A stretch of 64,000 bases of DNA from Chrysoporthe austroafricana (lineage: Eukaryota > Ascomycota > Sordariomycetes > Diaporthales > Cryphonectriaceae). The translations under genes were made by a program, and so were the position numbers. Position 1 is the stretch's first letter; the number at the start of each line of letters is the position of its first letter. Shown piece after piece: positions 46,833 to 60,381 of the stretch. The stretch covers positions 1,269,542-1,333,541 of the forward strand of contig JYIP02000010.1 of assembly GCA_001051155.2 (NCBI GenBank), in the 5' to 3' direction. The notes beneath the pieces are model-generated. The model was not told the origin of the DNA. It did no database searches and worked only from the letters and a program-made list of their open reading frames with translations.

Positions 46833-47244
46833 TATTATAACCCGTCCAATATGCAAGTTATAAGTAAAATAACTTTATAGTAAAGTACGGAAACCTAATA
46901 TAACCCGGATTAAGAACGATACGGAAAAGATTATATAATTCTAGGGTTAGGGTTATAAAGGAAGAAAGATCTAAAAATCTATTCCAGATCCGCAAATCTA
47001 TATTGAAAAGCTAATTATATAAAGACGCGCTTACTACCCATTAAGTAAATATAGCAAATAGCTTTTTAATTATCAATTTAAATATTAATTGGATTTTATT
47101 ATTAATAATCGCTTAAGACTTACGAATATTGCGATATTCGTTAACTGTATTTTCGGTATTTAAGGTTTATATTTAATACCGCTCTTGCTAATATAAACCT
47201 CTAATATTACGGTATACTTTTAGATTGCTGCAATATTTATAATA
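46833..47244 (+). repeat. 3' LTR of C (412 bp)
   Basis: Starts TATTATAACCCG and ends ATATTTATAATA, followed by CTTTT. AGGGTTAGGGTT lies at 46943-46954. Confidence 0.93.
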
Positions 47245-47249
47245 CTTTT

Positions 47250-48106
47250 ATACGAATGAAAATTAATTGGCTTTTCTATTAATTTGGCTTTAAGCTGCTA
47301 AGTATGCTTTTTTCGGAATTCGAATTTAATAAGATAGTAATTTTCGAATCGCGGATTAATATTAAAGCAAAGAAAGATATAATAGCTAATATATAGCGGA
47401 AAAGTTAGCTTTAGCTAAATTTTTGGGCCGGGAAAAGAATATTTCATAATACGAAATAAAGAGCAATAAAGAATGAAAATTGCATTTTTTTTTTTCGGTT
47501 TTTATCGGCTAGGCTTAATTATATATATAATAATTAAGTTTGATTTATTATTTATTATTATATCTCTTTAAAAGGAAGGAAAGAAAGAAAGCTATAAGTA
47601 ATAGCTAAAGCATAAAAATAGCTTTTGCTTTAGCATATAAGCTATATTTTAGCTTATTTTTATATATTAGAATAAATAGCTTTAGCTATTTTATATTAGC
47701 TATTTTATATTAGCAGTTTTTTTCTTTTTTTATAATGCTTTTTCTTTTCCCTTTTATAGCTTATTTACGAATCTTTTTATATAAATTATAAGCTAATTAT
47801 TATTAATAAAGCATTTTAATATTCTATTTAATATTGCTTTAATAAAAGTATTAATTAAATTATCGTTATTATTAATCTATTATATTTTTATAATCTCGCG
47901 CTATTCGTACAATTATTTGAACGCTATTATATTAATTATAAAATACTTTTTTTTAATTATTCCAAACTTAATAAAATATTCGTATAGCAAATACGAATTT
48001 ATATATACGATTAGATTTTAGCATTTCTTATTATCGATAAAATATTAATAAAAATTTCAATATTATTTTCGATATAATTATAATTAGAAATTTAAAAGTA
48101 TTAGAA
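47250..48106. other. AT-rich stretch after element C
   Basis: About 850 bp, very AT-rich, with poly-T and poly-A runs and repeated TAGCTATTTTATATTAGC words. No gene or known repeat is recognised. Confidence 0.5.
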
Positions 48107-48544
48107 ATTAATAAAGCAAGCCCTGCTTTTTGAAATAATTAATTAAAACGAAAAAGGATTTATATTAATCGGAATTCAGAATTCTATATAAATAATTAAC
48201 CTTAACCCTATTCTTAAATGAAAATATTCTTAAAATAAAGGATAATTTTTTTATATAAACAAAAATTTAGCGCTAATAAAAACTGAAAATAAAAGATCGT
48301 TTTAAAATTATACAAATTATATTTAACCCGTTTTTCAAAATATTTATATTATTTCAATTCAATTTCTTATTTATCCAATATAATCTATAATATATTTAAA
48401 TATAAGAATTATATAACGTTTAAGAGAATTGCAATTGCAAACCCTAAATTTTTATTCAGAAAATTAATAAAGCAAGTCTTATTTTTTGAAATAACCAATT
48501 AAAATAAAACGGGTTTTATATTAATCCTAATTCGGAACTCTATC
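48107..48544 (+). repeat. Truncated copies of dispersed repeat R
   Basis: 48107 to about 48200 matches R positions ~245-340. 48215-48544 matches R positions 1 to ~328 and stops at GGAACTCTAT, where the next full copy begins. Both are more AT-rich than the full copy beside them, so they are older or more heavily mutated. Confidence 0.6.
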
Positions 48545-49088
48545 TTTAAGTAAAAGTATCCTTAAAGTAAAGGACAGTTTTTTTGTATAGGCAAAAATTT
48601 GGCGCTAGTAAAAACCGGGGGTAGAGGATCATTTTAAAATTGTACAAATTGTACTCAACCCGTTTTTCAAAATATTTGTATCGTTTCAATTCGATCTCTT
48701 ATTTATTCAATATAATCTATAATATATCTAAATATAAGAACTGTATAACGTTTAAGAGGATCGCAATTGCAAACCCTAAGTTTTCACTCAGAAGATTAAT
48801 AGGGCAAGCCCCACTTTTTCAAATAACCAATTAAAACGAAACGGGTTTTATACTAGTCCTAATTCGGAACTCTAATCAGGTAACTAACAGATTAAAGAAC
48901 TTTCTATATTACCCTTAATCCGCTCGTATTTCTAATCAGAAGATAGATTAGTAAGATAGATAGGAGAAAAAGCTAAAACTTGCTATCCTTTCAAATTCCT
49001 CTTTCCGTATATCGTAAATATTTATTTCAAATATAGTTAATTAAATTTATTTATTTGTTTTTTATCTTTAATTATATATTATAATATA
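48545..49088 (+). repeat. Dispersed repeat R, full-length copy (544 bp)
   Basis: Same length and ends as the copy at 15232-15775, with shared blocks such as AACCCGTTTTTCAAAATATT and AACGTTTAAGAGGATCGCAA. It runs directly into the purine-rich array at 49089. No transposase gene is nearby. Confidence 0.65.
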
Positions 49089-50070
49089 AATTAATAAAGC
49101 AAATAGTAAATAAAGTAAATAATAAATAAAATAAATAATAAATAATAAATAATAAATAAAAAAAATAATAAATAAAATAAAAAGTAAATAAAATAAATAA
49201 TAAGTAAAATAAATAATAAATAATAAATAAAATTAATAATAAATAAAATAAGCAATATATAAAATAAATAGCAAATAATAAAGAAAATAAATAATAAATA
49301 AAATAAATAGCAAATAAAATAAATAATAAAAGAAATAAATAATAAATAATAAATAATAAGCATTAAATAATAAAGAATAAAAAGCAAGCAAAGCAAATAG
49401 CAAGCGATAAATAATAAATAAGAAATAAGAAATAAAATAAATAGCAAGCAAAGCAAATAAAAAGCAATATAAATAATAAGGAAAATAAATAATAAGCAAA
49501 GCAAGTAATAAGCAAAATAAATAGCAAAAAAGCAAATAAGAAGTAAAGCAAGAAATAAATAAAACAAGCAATAAACAATAAATAATAAATAGCAAATAGC
49601 AAGCAAAATAAATAGCAAGTAAAGCAAGCAATAAAGAATATAAATAGCAAGCAAAGCGAATAATAAAAAAAGCAAGTAATAAATAAAGCAAATAATAAGC
49701 AAAGCAAATAGCAAATAAAATAAGCAATAAAGAAAGCAAATAATAAGGAAAGCAAATAATATATAAAGGAAATAGCAAGTAATAAATTATAAAAAGCAAA
49801 TAATAAATAAAAAGTAATAAAGAATAAGCAGCAAAAAATAAGCAAAGCAAATAGCAAGTAATAAATAATAAATAAGAAATAGCAAGGAAAATAAATAGCA
49901 AGCAAAGCAAATAATAAGCAAAATAAATAGCAAGCAATATAAATAGCAAGCAAAATAAGTAGCAAATAAAGCAAGCAGCAAGCAAAGCAAGCAATAAATA
50001 AAATAAGCAGCAAATAATAAATAATAAGCAGCAAATAGCAAATAAAATAAATAATAAGTAAAGCAAGTAA

Positions 50071-50071
50071 N
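50071..50071. other. Assembly gap (N) with duplicated flanks
   Basis: About 99 bp before it (49968-50066) recur almost exactly after it (50072-50170). It looks like two contig ends that overlap but were not merged. Confidence 0.8.
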
Positions 50072-50633
50072 AAAGCAAGCAGCAAGCAAAGCAAGCAATA
50101 AATAAAATAAGCAGCAAATAATAAATAATAAGCAGCAAATAGCAAATAAAATAAATAATAAGTAAAGCAAATAGCAAATAAAGCAAGTAGCAAGCAAGAA
50201 AGAAGATAAAAAAAAAAAAAATTAAATAGCAAATAAAGTAAAGAATAAATAAAGTAATTAATAAATAAAATAAATAATAAATAATAAATAATAAATAGCA
50301 AAGAAAATAAATAATAAATAATAAATAATATAAAATAAGGAAAATAAATAGCAAGCAAGAAATAATAAATAAAAAATAATAATTAAAATAAATAATAAGC
50401 AAAGCAAGTAATAAATAATATAAATAGCAAATAAAATAAATAGCAAGCAAAGCAAATAGCAAGCAAAATAAATAGCAAATAAAGCAAGCAATAAGGAATA
50501 TAAATAGCAAATAAAATAAATAATAAGCAAAACAAATAGCAAGGAAAATAAGTAATAAGCAAAATTAATAGCAAAGAAAGCAAATAATAAGCAAAGCAAG
50601 CAATAAATAAAATAAGCGGCAAGCAATATATAA

Positions 50634-50634
50634 N
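50634..50634. other. Assembly gap (N) with duplicated flanks
   Basis: About 100 bp on the left (50533-50633) are repeated on the right (50638-50738), as at the other gaps. Confidence 0.8.
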
Positions 50635-53575
50635 AAGCAAATAGCAAGGAAAATAAGTAATAAGCAAAATTAATAGCAAAGAAAGCAAATAATAAGCAAA
50701 GCAAGCAATAAATAAAATAAGCGGCAAGCAATATATAATAAATAGCAAATAGCAAGCAAAATAAGCAGCAAATAAAGCAAATAGCAAGCAATATAAATAA
50801 TAAGCAAAGCAAGCAATAAATAAAGCAAGAAATATATAAAGCAAATAATAAGCAATAAATAATAAATAGCAAATAATAAGCAAAGCCAATAATAATTAAA
50901 GCAAGTAGCAAATAAAATAAGCAATAAAGAAAATAAATAGCAAGCAAAATAAATAGCAAATAAAATAAATAGCAAAGGAAAATAAATAGCAAGCAAAAAT
51001 AAATAGCAAGTATAACAAAAAGCAAATAAGGTAAATAATAAAGAAAATAAATAGGAAGCAAAGCAAGCAATAAATAAAATAAATAATAAATAGAATAAAT
51101 AATAAGGAAAATAAATAGCAAGCAAAATAAGCAATAAGCAAAAGAAATATTAAGCAAAATAAGGAATATATAAAATAAATAATAAATAAAATAAATAGCA
51201 AGCAAAATAAATTATAAGAAAAGCAAATAGCAAGCAAAATAAATAACAAATAATATAAATAGCAAGCAAAATAAGCAGCAAGCAAAATAAGTAATAAGCA
51301 AAGCAAATAGCAAGCAAAATAAGCAATAAGTAAAGCAAGTAATTAATAATTAATAATAAAGAATAAAGAATAAATAAAATAAATAATAAGCAAAATTAAT
51401 AATAAGTAAAATAAATAGCAAGTAAATTAAATAATAAATAAAGCAAGCAAAAAGGAAAATAAATAAAAAGCAAAATAAAAAGCAAGTTTAATAAATAATA
51501 AGCAAAATATATAATAAATAAAATAAATAAAAAAAATAAAGCAAATAAAGCAAATTGAATTAATAAAATAAATATAGCAAATAAAAAAATAAAAGAAATA
51601 AAATAAATTAGATTAATAAAATAAATAAAGCAAGCAAAGGAAATTAAATTAATATAATAAATAGAAAAAGCAAAATAAATAAAGCAAATTAAAGAAATAA
51701 AATAAATAAAAAAAATAATAAATAAAGCAAATAAAAAGAAAAGCAAATACAAAGCAAAGCAAATAATAAGCAATATAAAGTAAGGAATAAAAAATAAAGA
51801 ATAAATATTTAATAAAAGAAATTATTTATAATCAATAATAAATAAAATAAATAGCAAGCAAAAAAAATAATAAATATAAGTAATAATAAGTAAAGCAAAT
51901 AATAAAGAATAAATAAGAATAAAATAAATAGCAAGCAAAAGAAATAATAAATATAATTAATAATAAATAAAGCATATAAAAAATAAAATGAATAATAAAT
52001 AAAATAAATAAAAAGCAAAATATATAGCAAAATAAATAATAAGCAAAGCAAATAGCAAGCAAAATATATAATAAGCAAAAAAAAAAAATAAAAAAAACAA
52101 ATAATACGTAAATAAAATAAATAGCAAATAAAATATATAATAAGCAAAATAAGTAGCAAGTTAAGCAAATAATAAGCAAAGCAAATAGCAAATAAAAGAA
52201 ATAAAAAGCAAATTAAATAAATAGCAAAAAAAGCAAATAAAAAGTAAAATAAGCAGTAAATAAAGCAAAGAATAAGTAAAGCAAATTATAAATAAAGCAA
52301 ATAAAAGAAATAATAAATAAAGCAAATAATACGAAAAATAAATAGCAAATAAATTAAAAAAAAAAGAAAATAAATAGCAAAAAAAGTAAATATTAAGCAA
52401 AATAAGCAATAAAGAAAACAAATAATACGCAAAAATAATAAATAATAAATAAAATATATAGCAATTTAAGCAGATAGTAAATAAAGCAAGTAAAAAGCAA
52501 AATAAATAATAAGCAAAAAAAGTAAATAGCAAGCAAAGTATATAAAATATAAAGCAAATAGTAAGTAAAGCAAGCAAAAAGCAAAAAAAGCAATATATAA
52601 AGCAAAAAGCAAAAAAAGCAATATATAAAGCAAAAAGCAAATAAAATAAAGAATTTATAAATAAATTATTAATAATAAATAATATATATAATAAATAGCA
52701 AGTAAAATATAAAGCAAGCAAAATAAATAATAAGCAAAATAAAGAAGAAATAAAGAATTTATAAAATAAAGAATAAAAAATAAAAAATAAAAAATAAATA
52801 AAGCAAATAATAAAGAATAAAGAATAAATAAAAAGAAAAATAAGCAATAAGCAAAATTAAAAGCAAAAAAAGCAAATAGCAAGCAAAATAAAATAAAGCG
52901 AATAAAGCAAATTAAAATAATAAAAGAAAGAAAGCAAGCAAAGCGAATTAAGCAAATAAAAGAAAAAACGCAAGTAAAAAATAAAAAGTAAAGAAAAGAT
53001 ATAAAGTAAATAAACGAAATAATAAGCAAAGCAAATAAAAAATAAAAGAAATAATAAGCAAAAAAAAAATTAAGAATAAAGAATAAAGAATAAGCAATAA
53101 ATAATAAGTATAATAAAAAAGAAATAAAGCAAATAATAAGCAAAGCAAAGAATAAAAAATTAACAAGGAATAAAATAAATAATAAGCAAAGCAAATAATA
53201 AATATAATAAAAAATAAATAAAATAAATAAAAAGTAAAGTAAAGTAAAATAAATAAAATAAAAAAAGCAAATAAAGCAAGCAATAAGGAAAATAAATAAT
53301 AAAATAAATAATAAGCAAAATAAATTATTTATAAAATAAGCAAATAATAAGTAATAAGTAAAAAAAAGAATTAGCAAAGCAAGTAATAAATAAGAAAGAA
53401 TATATAATAAATATAATTAAAAAGAAGCAAAACAAATTGGAAATAAAATAAAAAAATATATATAAGGAATTAAAGAAAAAATAAATAATATACAATATAT
53501 AATATATAAAATATAAAAGAAATAAAGTATATTAAAAGTAAAAAAAATAAAATATAAAATAAAAAATTAAAAAAG

Positions 53576-53580
53576 CAAAT
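53576..53580. repeat. Target-site duplication CAAAT, left copy (D)
   Basis: CAAAT before the D LTR is repeated at 61053-61057 after it. This shows that the arrays on the two sides of D were one. Confidence 0.9.
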
Positions 53581-54056
53581 TGTTATGAATTAACGAACGA
53601 TTCAGGTTATAAGAACAGGCCGGATTAACGGATCCAGGACTAACGTAATACGGACCCAGCACCTGACGCAAAGAACCCACTTGTCCGAAAATGTTTGGCT
53701 AATTCAGATTATATAACCAAAGGGTTAGGGTTTCCGAGCTACAATCGCCAGGATCGCTAGGCGATTGAAACGACTGAATTGCTGGAATCGCCCGACAATT
53801 CCACGATCCAGGACTGAAAAGCTGGATATATAAGACACGTTCGTTACCCATTAGATAAATACAATATATAGCTCTTCAGTTATCAATCTAAGTATCAATT
53901 GGACCTTATTATTGATAGTCGCTTAAGACTTATAAATATTGTAATATTCAGTAACGTATTTCCGGTATTCCAAGATCTATACTTAGTACCGCTCTTATTA
54001 GCATAAACCCCTTTAATTCTACGGCATATCTTAGGATTGCTGCAGCATTTATAATA
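53581..54056 (+). repeat. 5' LTR of D (476 bp)
   Basis: Starts TGTTATGAATTAACG and ends GCATTTATAATA. AGGGTTAGGGTT lies at 53721-53732 and TATATAAG at about 53826. Confidence 0.94.
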
Positions 54057-54099
54057 TTTTGACAATTCTTGTTCAAGAACGGTTTAGTATATATCCTTT

Positions 54100-57000
54100 G
54101 GGCAATACCGGAAAATACGATAGCGCCCTAAACCCTGTCTTCTTCCAGCTATTAAGCCTTTCAGGAAAAGGCCCCGATTATTCTTATTAATGAATAGTTC
54201 CAGTAACAGAATATGGCCTTTTATTAATAGCTCGAGGAAGTTAAGAATGAGGTTATTCGCCTTAACGCTTTCTAGCAGGCTAAGGCTTTCAAGCTTAATA
54301 AGCCTGGACCCTATAAAGGCATTCGGGGAAACTTTCAGGCCTTCTTGATATAACTTAAAGCCTATTTCAAGCATTACGGGACCCAGTTCAGAACCGTTTA
54401 TAACAAAATCGATTTCGCGGGAAGCCGCCTTGAAAGGATAGCCTTTCAATAGTAAGAGCTTACTTTTCGCGATTACCTGAATAACGATAATACGTTTCGT
54501 TCCGAGAATACCAAACGCATCTTCTAGTATTATTCCAATTTCGAAAAAGCCCTTATCAAAATCTTTGGAAATCTGGACGAATAATATACTGCAATACGGC
54601 AGCTAGAAGCATTGCGATAGACCGGCTCGGCTACGGACTATACGGCCAAATTCCGGCAGATTATTACTTATCTCGATTACGAGAATAAACCCTTTATAGA
54701 TGCCTATTATGCGGGACTTAAAGAAAAAGTTAAGGATAAATTCTATAAAGAAGACCGACCCGAAAAACTTAGCGAGTTTATTAATAAGGCAGTCCGTATC
54801 GACAATCGACTCTATAAACGGCGCTAATAATAATAGAAAAATTATAGCCATGCCCAGAAATACTAGCTTAATTCCGGAAAGTATAGGTTTTAGCAGAAGA
54901 ACCGGAATAGTACGGCTTATTCGGGCATTATGCATACTAAATCTATAGAACTGGACGCCCTTATGCAAGAATAATGCAAGGGAATTACTTATTACAATTG
55001 CGGCAAGAAAGGATATATCGCCCGTAACTGTTATCAGGAAAAGAAGAAACGAGAATGGAAGCCAGTCCCGGAAAAACAGATCAGTATCGCCCAATAACAG
55101 GAACCCAATTAGCTGAGCAATAACATCCAATAAGAGCAAGCAACGGACCCTGGTTATAGCAGCATAAGCTGGATAGCTTGCTATTAAGATTACTGCTTAT
55201 TGCACTTCTCAGAAAAGGAAAGCTTAGGATAATTCCCATACAGACTTAAGGGATAATAGCAATTCGCTATGGGAAGAAAAGGCTTATTTTATAATACGGC
55301 TATAAATGATAGCGATTCAGACTGCTCAAGCAACCCGCTAGATAGCACGAAAGAAGATTTAAGAAGATTCCCTTTAGAGATATACTTAGACTAACGATAG
55401 GAAAAGGCGGTAGAGGAAAAGCTTAGTACGCAAGCGTTGGCACCTAGCGCTATGCTTAACGAAATGATATTGCAAGACAGACAGCCAAATAACCTGCCAA
55501 TCCAAATATTCGAAAAAGAACCTATTAGAGAAACAGGAAAATTAGCCATTTGGCATTTCGAATAGGATTACCCCAAAAAACGTAACTGGATAACCAAGCA
55601 TACGAAAGTGGAATACCTCGTATATGGGCTTATTCTGGAAGAACTTTTCCAAAGCATTCCGTTCCAAAATAGCGGATGCAGATCTCAAGAAAATGGAAAG
55701 ATTAGTTACTTATACCCTCGTTACTATAAACTTGCCTGGATATATTGTACGTATTACAATTGCTAGATATATTTTAACGAAAAAGTCAAATATAATTGGT
55801 TCCCAATTAGGGAATAGGACTAGTTAATCTAACCCATTATGGAATCCCAAGGGAAATATAGGAAAGTCTTGCATATCGAATATAGCAATGCTTATATTGG
55901 ATTACCCGATAATTGTTTATAGAAATATATTCAAGGAAGAATAATATGGGAATAATACTATATATCGGCATATTCTATCTATATGCAAGATAAGGCTAGA
56001 GAATAGTACTGATTGCAAAAGGCCGAGAAGGCGAAGCAATATGCTTAAAGCTAAGCAAGAAGATTGGCGAAGCAAGCAGCGAGATAAGTACAGAATAACC
56101 CAAAAGGAAAGGATCGCTTGTAAAGGGATAATAGCCGATCAGGATTATAAGGTCCCTATGCGCTATTACAAAAAATAACGAAAGATATATTATTTTGGAC
56201 GCATATATTAACGGGCAACGCTACGGCGCATTATTGGACAGTAGCGCATAAGGAAATTTCATCTTGCCAGAAATTGTTAATAGGGAACGAATTTCTTGAA
56301 TGCAGAAAAAGGATCCTTACAGACTCAATACTATAGAAGGAAAGGCAGTCGCATATAACCTCGGTATAATCGATATAGAAACTAATTATTTACTTATTTC
56401 GATCTAAAGCCTTATAACGGAAACCATTTTCGATATTACAGATATAGCATAGCATAAGTTGATCTTAGGAATACTATAGCTCAAGAAGCATAACCTTTAT
56501 ATCGATTGGACTACTAGCCAGATTTTATAAGAACTAGCTGTACTTATTGAAAGGGTTGCAATTAACGGAAAAAGGAAAGTCCTAATTACTGAAGATAGTA
56601 TCGGAAGCATGCGCTTAAACAGGCTCAGATATACCCTTAAGGCAGATATACTTGCCAAACGATAGGGAAAGGTTACGGGCATTTCGAACTTACTAATACG
56701 GGTTAGGGACAAACTAAGAATTCAAGCAGCTAGCGATCGGCAAAAGATTGATCTGGCACAAAGCGTTATAAAGCAATACGGATTATAGAATTACAAAGAG
56801 GTTTAGTTTCTAGTATAATAGATATAGGAAAACTACGAAAGGAAATTCGGCTTTACAAATAATAAATACTCAAAGCTACCAGAAATTAAGATATACAAAT
56901 AAAGAAAGGAAGCGATAGAAGAAAAATACGCTTAATAATACCTTTTGTTTTTCCAAATTGCAGAAAACGAAAAAGGATCGCTACCGGAATTCAAAAATGT

Positions 57001-59960
57001 ATTACGAGAATATTATAAGTTCAAGAAATTATAGCAAGGAAAGTTTGATACTGGCTTACTAGAATACGGCTTTTACGATTACGAAATTCTACTGAAAGAA
57101 GGAATTCAGCTAAAATTCTATCCTATTTACGGATTTGACGAAGCAAGATTCAGAGCATTTAGGGAATATATTGACAAGAACTTGAAAAGAAGCTATATAC
57201 GATTATCGCAATTACTTGCAGGATACCCAATCCTATTTGTACCCAAAAAGAATAGCAAGTTACGACTTTATATGGATTACTAACAGCTTAATGATATTAC
57301 AATTAAGAACCGATACCCGCTGCTATTAGCAAGCGAAATAAGAGACCGATTAATAAGAGCAAAATAATTTATTACGCTTGACTTTAAGGAAGGATATTAC
57401 TATATCCGGATTAAGGAAAACGATATTTGGAAAACAGCTTTCAGAATATATTACGGATATTTCGAATATGTAATTATGCCTTTCGGACTTACGAATGCGC
57501 TTGCATCCTTCCAAGAAATAATTAATTACATTTTCCGCGAATTTCTGGATATTATCGTTATTATTTACTTTGATAATATCCTTATCTTTTCCAAAAATTT
57601 CGAATTATACAAACAATATATACGGCAGGTATTTCAAATGCTATAAGATAACAAATTCCTAATCGAACCAAGCAAATGCTGCTTTTACTAGCAAAAGGTT
57701 AACTATTTCGGCTATATTATCGAGCCAGGATAGATTAGCATGCAAAAAAATAAGGTTAAAGCGGTATAGGAATGGCTTATATTAGAAAGCGTTAAGGATA
57801 TTAAAGCATTCTTAGGATATGCTAACTTCTATCGATAATTTATTCGGGATTATAGCAAGATTGCATATCCTCTTACAGACTTTACAAAGAAAGACCGAAG
57901 ATTCGAATGGGCCCTAGAAATATAAAAGGCATTCGACGAAATTAAAGAACGAGTTATATTAAAACCGATTTTCCGTAAAGCAGACCCAGAGAAACCTTTT
58001 GAAATTGAAACCGATATATCGGATTATGTATTCGGTAGATAGTTAAAGCAGCAAGATAGTTAAGGATATTTCAGGATCGTAAGCAATTTCTCAAAAAAGT
58101 TGAACGATCCCGAACTTAATTACAGCATTCCAGATAAGGAATTAATAGCAATCGTTAAAGCATTCGAAAAATAGCAACGATACTTGATCGGAACCAAATA
58201 CTAAATTATAGTATATTCGGATTACAAAAACCTAATAATATTTATAATTACGAAAGTCTTGAACAAACGACAAATCAGATAGGCAGAATTCCTTTTACAA
58301 TTTGACTTAAAAATTGTCTATTGCAAAAGATCCGAGAATGGCAGAGCAAACGCATTTAGCAAACGATCAAATTACTAAGATATGGACCTTAAAGAATTTC
58401 AGAATATCTTTTAGCAAAATAAGAACGGTAACTTTATAAACGAAACTAGAGAATTCGATATAATTATTAAAATTAGCAATAACGAAAAGAAACTAAAAAA
58501 TATAACCCTTGAAGAATAAGATAAGTATATCAGAATAACGTATAGCGTACTCGCATATGGATATCAAGGAATCAGAGCTACGTATAAGAGAATCAAGAGA
58601 TATTGGAACCTTTTAGGATTAAGAAAGAAAATCGAAAGAATCCTATAAAAATGCGATAGCTGCAAGAAGAACAAGATCGAATATTATAAGCCCTATAGAC
58701 TATTCCAACCGTTCCCTATTCCGGAAGCAGTTTGGCAATCTATCAGCTAGGATTTCATTACTAAGCTACCTCTTTTACGAGAACCCTTAACTAAGGTACA
58801 ATACGATAGTATCCTAGTAATGGTTTGCAGACTGAGCAAGTATGCTTACTTCTTTCCGTATAAAGAAAGCAGTATAGCAGAAGACTTTGCATATACATTC
58901 TTGAGAACGGTTATAGCCAGTTATAGCATGCCCAAGGAAATTATTTCCGACAGAGATAAGAAGTTCGCTTCAAACTTCTGGATTTCATTTACGAAATTAT
59001 TCGGAATACAATAAAAGATATCTATAGCATTCTATCCATAAACGAATGGGCAAACAGAACGAACGAATTAGATCGTTAAATAATACTTACAATATTATAT
59101 AAATTACGAATAGGATAATTGGGTTGACTTATTGCTTTTAATATAGTTCGCATATAATAGCACGGATATAAGCATAATAAAAAAGTTATTATTTTATGCA
59201 TTATATAGCTATAACCCGATAGCCTATTATAACGAGTTATTAGGAGCAAATGCAAAAGTAGCAGAAAAACGAATTAAGAAAATCAAAAGGGTATAGAAAG
59301 AATTACAAGAAGAATTGAGATTTGTATAAGAAAGAATAACCCGATATGCCAATTCTAAAAGAATTGAAGGACCAATTCTATAAGAGGGAGATAAAGTCTA
59401 TTTCGTTCGACGAAAAGAATATATTAAAATAACCAGACCCTTTTACTTGCTGGACCACAAAAAATTCGGATTATTCAAGATTCTGAGAAAAATCTCAAAT
59501 ATCAATTTTGAACTTGCACTACCTTATAGAATGAGAATCTACCCGATTTTCTACATTTCGCTTCTTAAACTTGCACCCGGGATAGCTAGAATAGACGATA
59601 TAGCATAGACAGAAAGTAACGAACCAGAATACGAAATGGAACGAATCCTTAAGCATTGAGGATTAATAAACTATAGAGAATATTTGATCAAGTGGAAAAG
59701 CTATTACTTAAGCGAAAATAGTTAGGAACCAATCGAAAACTTCAATAACGTACAAAAAGCCTTGAAAGCGTATCTAGAAAAAGCATGCTTACTTACGAAT
59801 TGAGAATATCAGCATAAAATGCACTAATAAGAAATAAACTATTCCGAGCCGGAACGAAAAATAAGGATAGCAGAACTTACTAATTACCGGCCTATAGAAG
59901 GCCTAGCAGCAGCATTCCCAGAATCCCTAGCAGCAAACAACCCAAAATCTATAATAAACT
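54100..59960 (+). pseudogene. gag-pol of D (RIP-degraded, best-preserved copy)
   Basis: Gag capsid at about 54270-54830 (GNFQAFLI, LKAYFKHYGTQFRTVYN, FINKAVRIDNRLYKRR). The zinc knuckle at about 54987-55031 reads YNCGKKGYIARNC, with first Cys and His changed to Tyr. Protease: ALLDSSA at about 56229, from DSGA, and LILGIL at about 56462. RT spans 57.1-57.65 kb with KNRYPLLLASEIRDRL and the catalytic box YFDN at 57566-57577. RNase H is at 58.0-58.35 kb. Integrase 58.6-59.2 kb has DFITKLPL, ISDRDKKF and a TERTN glutamate. The chromodomain at 59617-59790 reads EYEMERILKH ... REYLIKWKSY. Stops and the lost Asp of YFDD show it is inactive. Long minus-strand ORFs opposite gag are shadows. Confidence 0.88.
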
Positions 59961-60381
59961 AGTTAATCCTTTTAAACTCTTGCAATAAGGAATTAGGAAA
60001 AACCTTAGGAAGCGGACTTAACGGAATAGCAAGAATCGCAGCCTTTTTTTCGGCTTCTTTACGCTTAATGCGGTCCAGTTCTTCTACGCATATAATACCT
60101 TGACAAAGCGTACGCTTTATCTTTTCGGACCATATCCGCTTTTGATAATACAAACGATCCATTTCAGATATGGCTTGACAAAGCCGGCCTTCTGCGGCTT
60201 CCATTTTGTTTTCAAGCTTACGATACTAACGCGCAATATTCTCCAGCTCGGCAGGAGAAAGCCCCAAGATATCGCATTAAGAACGGCTCAGGCGAATATA
60301 TTCGATATAGCGAGAAGAATCGTTAAGAGAAACCTGACAGGATACTAAACTTCGCCTTTCGCAATAAGAATAGGTCGGCAT
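59959..60381 (-). pseudogene. Antisense six-Cys/coiled-coil gene of D
   Basis: Minus-strand frame of 141 codons from ATG at 60381 to TAG at 59959-59961, with only two internal stops (TAA, TAG). It begins MPTYSYCERRSLVSCQVSL, then SSRYIEYIRLSRS-stop-CD; replacing RIP-type Tyr by Cys gives six cysteines in the same layout as family A. A coiled coil follows (LSPAELENIAR, KLENKMEAAEGRLCQAISE), then VEELDRIKRKEAEKKAA and LPKVFPNSLLQEF. The final TAG may itself be a mutated codon, so the true end may be further on. The gene lies between the chromodomain and the 3' LTR, against pol. Confidence 0.62.

Larger units (their letters stand above)
39896..47244 (+). mobile_element. Ty3/Gypsy chromovirus C, complete structure, plus strand
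   Basis: A 7,349-bp element with 412-bp LTRs at 39896-40307 and 46833-47244 and target duplication CTTTT (39891-39895, 47245-47249). The LTRs begin TGTTATAACCCG, unlike family A, so this is a separate but related family. Gene order is gag, protease, RT, RNase H, integrase, chromodomain, then an antisense six-Cys gene before the 3' LTR. It is the most strongly RIP-mutated of the elements. Bases directly inside the 5' LTR contain TTCTTATTTAAGAA, a hairpin also present in D. Confidence 0.93.
49089..53580. repeat. Low-complexity purine-rich array, part 1 (~16-bp words)
   Basis: About 4.5 kb built from combinations of AATAA and AGCAA words; the + strand is almost all A and G plus T in AATA and C in GCA. 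Long runs follow a ~16-bp period such as AAAATAAATAGCAAGC. Because 16 is not a multiple of 3 and TTA, CTA and TCA are rare on the + strand, all three minus-strand frames stay open and produce long Leu/Ile/Tyr/Phe/Cys-rich ORFs (for example 49233-50510); these are artefacts. The array continues at 61053 beyond element D. Two Ns lie at 50071 and 50634. Confidence 0.88.

Noticed and set aside
49233..50510. 425-codon minus-strand ORF that looks like a multi-pass membrane protein
   Set aside because: It lies in low-complexity sequence, overlaps ORFs in the other two frames, contains an N, and uses only a few hydrophobic residues set by the repeat word.
49089..53580. CRISPR-like array
   Set aside because: Repeats are degenerate with no constant repeat/spacer alternation, and the organism is a fungus.
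54603..55139. 178-codon minus-strand ORF in D
   Set aside because: Opposite the gag end and zinc knuckle, which read correctly on the plus strand; the hydrophobic product is a reverse-strand shadow.
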